From Globodera rostochiensis (lineage: Eukaryota > Nematoda > Chromadorea > Rhabditida > Heteroderidae), in the NCBI GenBank assembly GCA_018350325.1, contig JAEVLN010000007.1, positions 2,533,856 through 2,597,855 of the forward strand: DNA of 64,000 nt. The letters are read 5' to 3'. The translations under genes and the position numbers were made by a program. The notes beneath the pieces are model-generated. The model searched no databases, was not told where the DNA came from, and was given only the letters and a program-made list of their open reading frames with translations. Of this stretch, positions 57,346 through 64,000 are shown in pieces (within the stretch, counting starts at the first letter, position 1; the number at the start of each line of letters is the position of its first letter).

Positions 57346-59018
57346 ATGTCATCCGTCCGGTGGAACACTCACGTTAGGCCGCACCTATTGTGGTTGTCAA
57401 AAAGGCCAACGGATCAACACGCGTATGTGCTGATTTTTCCACCAGGTTGAACAACGCGTTGCTTCTGCACCAGCATCCCCTACCCATTCCGGAGGATATT
57501 TTTGCAACGCTGAATGGAGGACGCATATTTTCTCAAATCGATCTGCGCGATGCGTATCTACAAATCGATTTGGACGAAAGTTCCAAAGAAATGTGCACCA
57601 TTGCAACGCACCGCGGTAACTTTCAGTACCAGCGGTTGCCATTCGGAGTGAAGTCCGCTCCGGGAATCTTTCAATCCATCATGGATTCAATGTTAGCTGG
57701 ATGCACATTCGCTGTTGCATATCTGGATGATGTGATCGTTGTGAGCCGATCGCCAGAAGAGCACACGAAGCACCTGGAAATGGTCTTCGCGCGAATTGCC
57801 AATTTCGGATTCCGGGTTAAAGCTGAAAAATGCTCCTTCTTCCAGAAGCAGATCAAGTATCTGGGCTTCATAGTCGACAAGGACGGGAAAAGGCCGGATC
57901 CAGCAAAGGTCCAGGCGATCGCTGAGATGCCTGTTCCGACAAATTTGTCTACACTTCGTTCGTTTCTGGGGATGATCAACCACTATCAGCAGTTCGTGAA
58001 GAACATGCGATTCATCCGCCAACCGTTGGACAACCTGCTCAAGCAAGAGTCGGTCTGGGAGTGGTCGAAAGAGTGCCAGGAGGCCTTCGAAAAGGTCATC
58101 CAAATTCTCCAATCGGACCGCTTGCTTACGCACTATGACCCATTGAAGGAAATCATAGTGTCCGCCGATGCGTCCGAGCACGGGATTGGCGCGGTGATTT
58201 CACACCGCTTTGAAGATGGCAGTCTGAGAGCCATCGCTCATGCATCGCATTCCTTGTCCCCAGCGCAGAAGAATTATGCGCAAATTGAAAAAGAGGGATT
58301 GGCTTTGGTGTTTGCCGTTCAGAAATTTCACAAGTATCTCTTCGGGAGACACTTCATTCTTCAGACGGACCACAAGCCATTGCTGACCATTTTCAGCAAC
58401 AAGAAAGGAATTAAGCCGTGCACTGCCAATCGTTTACAACGATGGGCAATCACTCTTCTGGGGTACGATTTTGAAATCGAGTACCAGCGGACGTTGGAGT
58501 TCGGACAAGCCGACGCGCTGTCACGACTAATTGCAAAGACTCCAACGCCAGAAGATGAATATATTGTGGCCACTATCGTTGAGAGTGCCGATCTGGAAAC
58601 ACTGAATGCTGTGATAAAGCAATTTCCAGTAACTTCAGAGGAATTGGTCAAGGCCGTAGAGCAGGACCAGACATTCCAAAATGTGATGAAGTTTATCCGG
58701 ACTCAATGGCCCAACACCAAGGAAATGTCGAAAGACATTGTCCCATTCCACCGAAGGCGAGTGGCGCTGTCCATCGATAACCGATGTTTAATGTATGCTG
58801 ATCGGGTCGTCATCCCCGCCGCGCTTCAGAAGGAAGTTTTGCAGCAATTGCATGACGGGCACCCGGGCATCAGGCGCTTGAAAAACCTCGCGCGGCAGTA
58901 CGTATACTGACCGGGAATGGACCAACAAATTGAGGATCTTGTCCGATCCTGTACTGCTTGTGCCTCAGAGGCAAAGGCACCGGTGAAAACACTTCTGAAA
59001 TCCTGGCCAAAGTCAGAA
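57346..59018 (+). pseudogene. Gypsy reverse transcriptase-RNase H-integrase, broken
   Basis: The polymerase frame carries IFSQIDLRDAYLQIDLDE, the catalytic YLDDV box, the RNase H segment VSADASEHGIGAVI and QTDHKPLL. Then comes the beginning of the integrase zinc domain (HPGIRRLKNLARQYVY, later CTACASEA). Breaks: a TAG at 57375-57377 before the reverse transcriptase, a TGA at 58908-58910, and truncation at 59018 with loss of the integrase core. It cannot be autonomous. Confidence 0.85.
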
Positions 59019-59784
59019 AAACTTGAAGCAATTAATGTGGGTCCCCTGGGTTATTGCCAGTACCATTCTTTAAATTGCGTTTCCCAATGATATTTGTGCC
59101 CGCATTCAAATGATCCATAGCCTTGCATTGAATCAACAGGAAAGGAACAAAAAACGCATGACATTGACTTGGCAAAACGACCACGCGCTGCTCTTGGTTT
59201 TGGACAACATTCTTTTTGCAACTCTGGATTGGTGTTTATTAAAAGCTAATATATAGAGTACTCACCACAAGGTTCAATGCCAAGGTCGTGCAACATTTCT
59301 TGTTGTCCCGGCCCGATGAAGTCGGAAGCTGCTGTTACATTTTCATAGGCTTGTAACTCGCTCGCAGCAGACGGGAGAGTATCTTCATGCAAGGTGTTCA
59401 GGCCAATACCATGGTCTACCGTTGCTGAGTGATCAACTCAAACACAAAGTCATAAAAGGGTGAATAAGTTTAGAGTACCAGATAGAATGCGCAATTTCTC
59501 TATCGGGAGCTCGTCATCTTCTGATTGATCTGCGCAAGCAGAAGGTCCTAAGAAAAAAGGCGGCTTAAGTAAAAATGCATCAATGTGTACTTCCACGTTT
59601 TCTGAAGACGGAATCAAAACTGTTCCCACCAGCGGGAATATGCTTGACGACTGACAACAACGGGGCCGAAATGAGTTGTAAGCGCTTCAAATGCTGTTTG
59701 CCGATTCTGGGCTGAGTTAAAACATGCAAGAAGAAAAGCATGTTGACTCTGTGCTGTGCTGTGTTCAGGTGTGCCACCTCCGCG
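59019..59784 (-). pseudogene. Helitron N-terminal fragment (copy F, outer part)
   Basis: It equals 54839-55603 of copy E: Cys/His exon (CGHKYHW) and helix-turn-helix exon with the same 8-nt deletion. It is a second copy created when the gypsy element was cut at 59018 and rejoined to the upstream unit. Confidence 0.85.
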
Positions 59785-60437
59785 GCTACCACAACTGTCC
59801 ATCCCTAGCAAGATCGCTTGAAGCATTGGTTAGAAGAAATCGCGCTTCTGTTTTGCTGTCCAGGCGACACAAAACAGTTCAACCACGCGCAACCCACTGG
59901 TTAGTAAGCTAGGCGCTGCTAACAAAGTGGTGAACGACAAAAAACGAGTATTCCCCAGGAGGGAAGAAAGTCCACTTGGTGTGGTTCATTCTACAAAATC
60001 GGAGTCGGATTTGAATCGCGATGACAGACGCGATCATGCAGCAGCTGACTCAAGTTCTTCAGCAAATGTTGACGAACCAACAGCAAAATGTTCCACCCAT
60101 TGCATCGGTTCAACCGCTACCATCGCTTCCAAACGTTGAATGCTTTGAGCCAGCCGAAGACAGAAGTATTGCCGACTGGCTAGAACGCTTCAATTTCGCG
60201 CTCGATTGTGCCGCACCGCAATTGGCTGATGACAAAAAGGTCAAACTGCTAATGACAAAGCTGAGCGAAGCCGCCTTCGGGCAGTACAGCAAATCGTGCT
60301 TGCCGAAAAAAGTGACGGAGTTCACCTTCGCAAAGACCGAAGAGCATCTCAAGGCTGCATTCGGCAGGCCTCAATCAATTTGGATTGACCGATATGAATG
60401 CCTTCGCGCATCGCGAAACGAAGACGAGAATTTCCGT
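59785..60437 (+). pseudogene. Ty3/gypsy gag fragment, copy 3
   Basis: The same gag start (60021) and same cut at GAATTTCCGT (60437) as in the copy at 50221-50873, joined to the same Helitron base. The identical junction shows it descends from one rearrangement. Confidence 0.85.
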
Positions 60438-63400
60438 TGGTGGTGTCAACCGTTCGGAGGTGAATCCAGCTGGTCGGGTCTTGGACGTGGAGCAACAGTT
60501 GGCGTATTGCCTTAAAATCCCAAGCTTGTTATTGCTAAGAGCATGTTTCCACTCCTTTTTCGCCGCATCGTACCAGAGTTTTTTGAATGCCGTTGCATAG
60601 GTCAAATGCAGCGCATCGTCCTGACATTGTTCGTTGAATGCAAAGTAAGCAGTCAGCTGTGTGACACGTTCTTCGCCAGCGTTGCGTCGTTCTTCTTCTG
60701 CCTGAGCTGCTTCACAAAAGGCATTCCGCTGCTCTTCCTCATCTTCAAATCCTTGTTGCACTGCGATCCGGTGGCCTTGTGGTCCATGGACGTCCAATTC
60801 ATCGACCTTATTGGGGTGACAGATTGCTATATAGCCTGACGAGCGCTTACTTGATGGGATCTTCGTATGAGAGGTGTTCCCAGCTGTTGAAGATAAGCTT
60901 CCATTGAGGAAATGTATCGGGCAAGGCGAATTTGATGTATTTCGTCGTAGTTGAGGGCACTTTGGCCGGTGTTGCCATCCGTGACTTGGACGAAAGCCAT
61001 GTCAGCTCCTTTCATCATATACTTGCATAAGTACTTAATGCAACCATCTCCTGCGACGAACTCGACGTTAATGCTGCAAAGAAACAGCAATTTTGTCAAA
61101 AAAATATGAATCATACTGAGCGACATATTTGCTCGACAGGAATGGGCTGAAAGCCACGACGTGCGAGTTGTCCTTTCGAATAGTTTTGCCTCGCTGGTCC
61201 TTGTATTGTATTTCGCGCCCATACAGTTCGGGATTCTGCTGCGCTTCCTGGATTGAAGGCGGAGGTGGACGGCGCTTGTAACGAGGGTAGGCGTTCTCGG
61301 AGTGCATATTGTCGTACTCAAACGGTTTCTACAGGGAAATAACTGTAGGTCAGATTGAATTATGACTCTATTGCACCGGAAAGTGTTTCCTGCACTTGCC
61401 ATCCTGCAGACAATGCTTTGTTGAACATGTGTGGATGTTCTTTGTGGTGATCGTTTTGTGTAGAGCACGTTGCTGCGCCGCTTCTTTGGTCCGCCCCGTC
61501 GGATTTGGTGGGATTTCAGCACAGATGTACTCATCTATGTAGTCTGCGGGCGTTTGGATTTTGCCCATATTGCGCATTCGGTCCCAGTCCAAAATAATGG
61601 CAGTGTGTACATGCGGCAAACCACTGTAAGGATTCAGCACTACTTCAACTTCTACACACTTAAATGTTTACCGAAACTGATGTTCTAATGCACCAAACCA
61701 AGCACGAACAGGACCGAGAACGCCGCGTTCGGTGAGGTCTTTGTAAAGTTCTTGGAGTTTGTCCACGAAGAGCCTGCACACAAGATCTGGGCGGTCAAAC
61801 CACTGCTGTTGTTTTCCTCCCGCATGCCCAGCATAGCTTGAAGCTCTGGACAATCCGGGCTCATCGTAAACGTGACCAGAAGGTCGGGAGGTCCAAATTC
61901 GCGACAGATGGTCATGCAGTTGGCATACTCACGCTGGTAGAACTGCCTTGACCCGCGGAAGTGCTCATCGGTCATGTACACCCGACCAATGGGGCCTTGC
62001 AAGCCTTAAACTCCGATATGTTTGCTGAGAGATTGTTTTGTCTATGCCTTGTTTGTTCCGGAGAGCTTCAAGCCAGTTGATCAAAGAATTTGGCAGCACA
62101 AGTCGGCGTTGTCCTTGTTTTCGCTTCATGTATTGCACTTTTTGGGCTTCCGCTCTGTTGTTGAACGTCAATGTGTACAGCTGAGCAATGGTGCCCCAGT
62201 CCCAGAGCCAGTGAGGATTGCGCCAGTTCGCGCCACGTATCTGCGACATGTAGCGGAACCACTGAGCAAAAGAGACTTTGTCTCGGCGATTGTAGACGCG
62301 TTCATTCGTCGGCCCAAGAAACTCGGCTTCTTCTCCAAGTTCATCTGTTTCCGGAACAATATTTTGTTGGGCATCCCGGAGCAACAGGTGTGAGTCGACG
62401 TGTTCGCCTTCGCGGAGCCGAAGCGCTAGTCCACGTTCTATGTTTGCTAGGTTGACCATTGCGTTTAGTTTTACCGAATCCGCATTGGCCTCGACTGAAC
62501 AGTAGTGGGAACAAAACTGGATCGATGTTCCTGTTGGACCACTTCATGTGTATTTTGCCGCTTCCAAAACGTCCAGTGAGCACAACGTCGTAGGGGTTTG
62601 ATGGCACAACGTTCGAGCCATCGTCCAGGTAAAACTTGAAAAAAACAATTTGAAAAACATCTCTGCGTTATATATTACTTGTGCCACAAGACGGCTACCA
62701 TCAACAGTTTGAACGCCGAGCCTTCCTGGATGAATCTGTTGAACATTTTGCAGATCCGCAGGTGCAATAATTGGAGCAGGACGAACAACATCGTCCGAAA
62801 AGACTCGCTCTTCCCCATGGGGCGTTGAGTCAACCAAAAGCATGCGAAGGTTGACTTGTTCCTGCTGGGGAAGTTGTCGGAACATTTCAGCCGCAGTTTG
62901 GTACAAGGCGGCGTACGGATGATACCGGCGCAAAACATCGAACAAAAATTCCATCAGTTCCGGCTATAATAAATTGGTAGGTAATGTGTAATAATTCTGA
63001 ACGAACTGAAAGGTTGTGATCAGTCGAAATTTCTGATAGCCGTGTTTGCGCGTCAGCCGGTGGTATGGTGAAAAGTTGGCCATGCAATGCGGGCAAAGTT
63101 GACGAAGGCGGATTGAAATCCCAGACAGCAAACTGCATCATGTTGTTACATTTGATGATGCGCTTGTCGTAGGCGCGCTTGTCCGTGCTGAGTTGAAGCT
63201 GGATTTGGCCGAAGGACAAGTGGCTATTGTAAGCCAGCGCATTCTTGAACAGGGCGTCGCGCATTCGGACAATGCCAGTGTCGTGGTTGTAGAGCAAGGC
63301 CATCAGTTCACCAGGGCGATTTTGAAGGTCGTTGAAACGGACCAGCAGATCAACGCGGCCCTTAGCGCAACATTTGGAAAAGGCTGTTGGGCCAGTGCCT

Positions 63401-64000
63401 TCAGAGTGCAAGCACAGCGCGCCACAGAATGGGCATGTACACGGTTCCTATTTTAGGTAAATTCAAAAAAGTAAGCCAATTGTTGAGGGTACCGCAAGGG
63501 AATCATAGTACACCGGAAGGTGTTTGGCAGAGCAGGCACCGCATCCAACACCAAAATGTTTAGAATGAGGAGTTGCGCATTGATTCGTTATGGGCTCGAA
63601 GACTGCATGCTGAGGGGACCACATTTCCGAGCTGAAGCGTGAGGTAGATCTGCTTTCTCGTTGACTGCGTCTTGGTGCCAAAGATGGTGGTGGCATGAGC
63701 ACTGAGTCCAAGGTTGACTGGCTGAACATGCCAGAAAGAGCCGAAGATGGGCGCGTTCGTTGTTCGGGGCGTACAGGTCTGCCACCAAAGCATCCACGCG
63801 CCTTAGCGATCTGCCTTTGCTGAGCCGGTTCAATGACATGGCATGCGGGACTATATAAGAAGTTTTTCAATATATATTATTTTATCAATCATAATCACAT
63901 GTAATCAATGTCTTGTACGCCTTTCCACGGGCTACCACATGAGCGGGGACACGTCTGGTTTGGTTCGGGCTCGTACCTTAGGAATAGAGCAATTGTTTTG
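60438..64000 (-). pseudogene. Helitron copy F: Rep and N-terminal region, runs off the window
   Basis: It parallels copy E: tyrosine/HUH exons at 60859-61640, the Helitron N domain with the same 4-nt frameshift near 61825, and zinc-finger exons to about 63850. The stretch 62764-62945 does not follow copy E. Its left part matches copy A (CCATGGGGCGTTGAG) and its right part matches neither, which indicates gene conversion. Confidence 0.8.

Larger units (their letters stand above)
55604..59018 (+). mobile_element. Ty3/gypsy retrotransposon, truncated, LTRs not found
   Basis: It holds gag and protease (55840-57345) and reverse transcriptase/RNase H/start of integrase (57390-58910 and on). It is cut at about 59018 inside the integrase zinc-binding region and joined to Helitron sequence with AAAA microhomology. 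No LTR pair was identified. It sits in the helix-turn-helix exon region of the Helitron. Confidence 0.85.

Noticed and set aside
1..64000. CRISPR arrays, prokaryotic operons, rRNA genes, spliced-leader RNA genes
   Set aside because: No regularly spaced short repeats with unique spacers, no ribosome-binding-site-led gene clusters, no rRNA-like sequence and no exact nematode SL1 core were seen; introns are pervasive.

Overview
This is nuclear DNA of a nematode, not a prokaryote. Genes are split by short (about 40-60 nt) introns, and there are LTR retrotransposons, Helitron relatives and AT-rich satellites. Two host-type genes at the left end have the look of plant-parasitic cyst nematodes (Globodera/Heterodera): a SPRY-domain gene of the RBP/SPRYSEC type and a BTB-BACK gene. 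The genus is an inference from sequence style; no species call is made.

Layout. 1-5.9 kb: the SPRY gene and the BTB-BACK gene (both minus strand), two foldback-type inverted repeats and dispersed repeats. 5.9-17.3 kb: the best-preserved copy (A) of a large Helitron-like element, minus strand. Following splice signals by eye gives one open gene of 34 exons and about 3,056 codons. In order it encodes a novel N-terminal region with a Mos1-like helix-turn-helix and Cys/His clusters, a Rep (HUH) nuclease, a PIF1-type helicase, a macro domain and an OTU cysteine protease. 17.3-22.9 kb: gene-free, with a GC-rich block, a 370-bp tandem duplication, and 139-bp and 159-bp satellites. 22.95-34.6 kb: a 5.8-kb direct duplication whose two units carry Helitron copies B and C; both have the same internal deletion, which fuses Rep to helicase in frame and removes the HUH motif and Walker A.

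34.06-44.27 kb: a recent, complete BEL/Pao LTR retrotransposon inserted into Helitron C. It has two nearly identical 691/692-bp LTRs, a 5-bp target duplication GCAGG, and one uninterrupted 2,607-codon gag-pol-env frame with an envelope of phlebovirus-glycoprotein type. Its primer-binding region matches the 5' half of a tRNA-Lys, and a small extra ORF lies after env. 44.27-64 kb: further Helitron pieces (D, E, F) and a broken Ty3/gypsy element, arranged in a 5.38-kb tandem duplication with identical gypsy-gag/Helitron junctions.

The window therefore reads as a transposon nest built by insertion, then repeated tandem duplication and gene conversion. Only copy A and the BEL element look coding-competent; B-F and the gypsy element are broken. 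Exon calls come from reading frames and GT/AG (one GC/AG) signals by eye. No search or alignment program was run.
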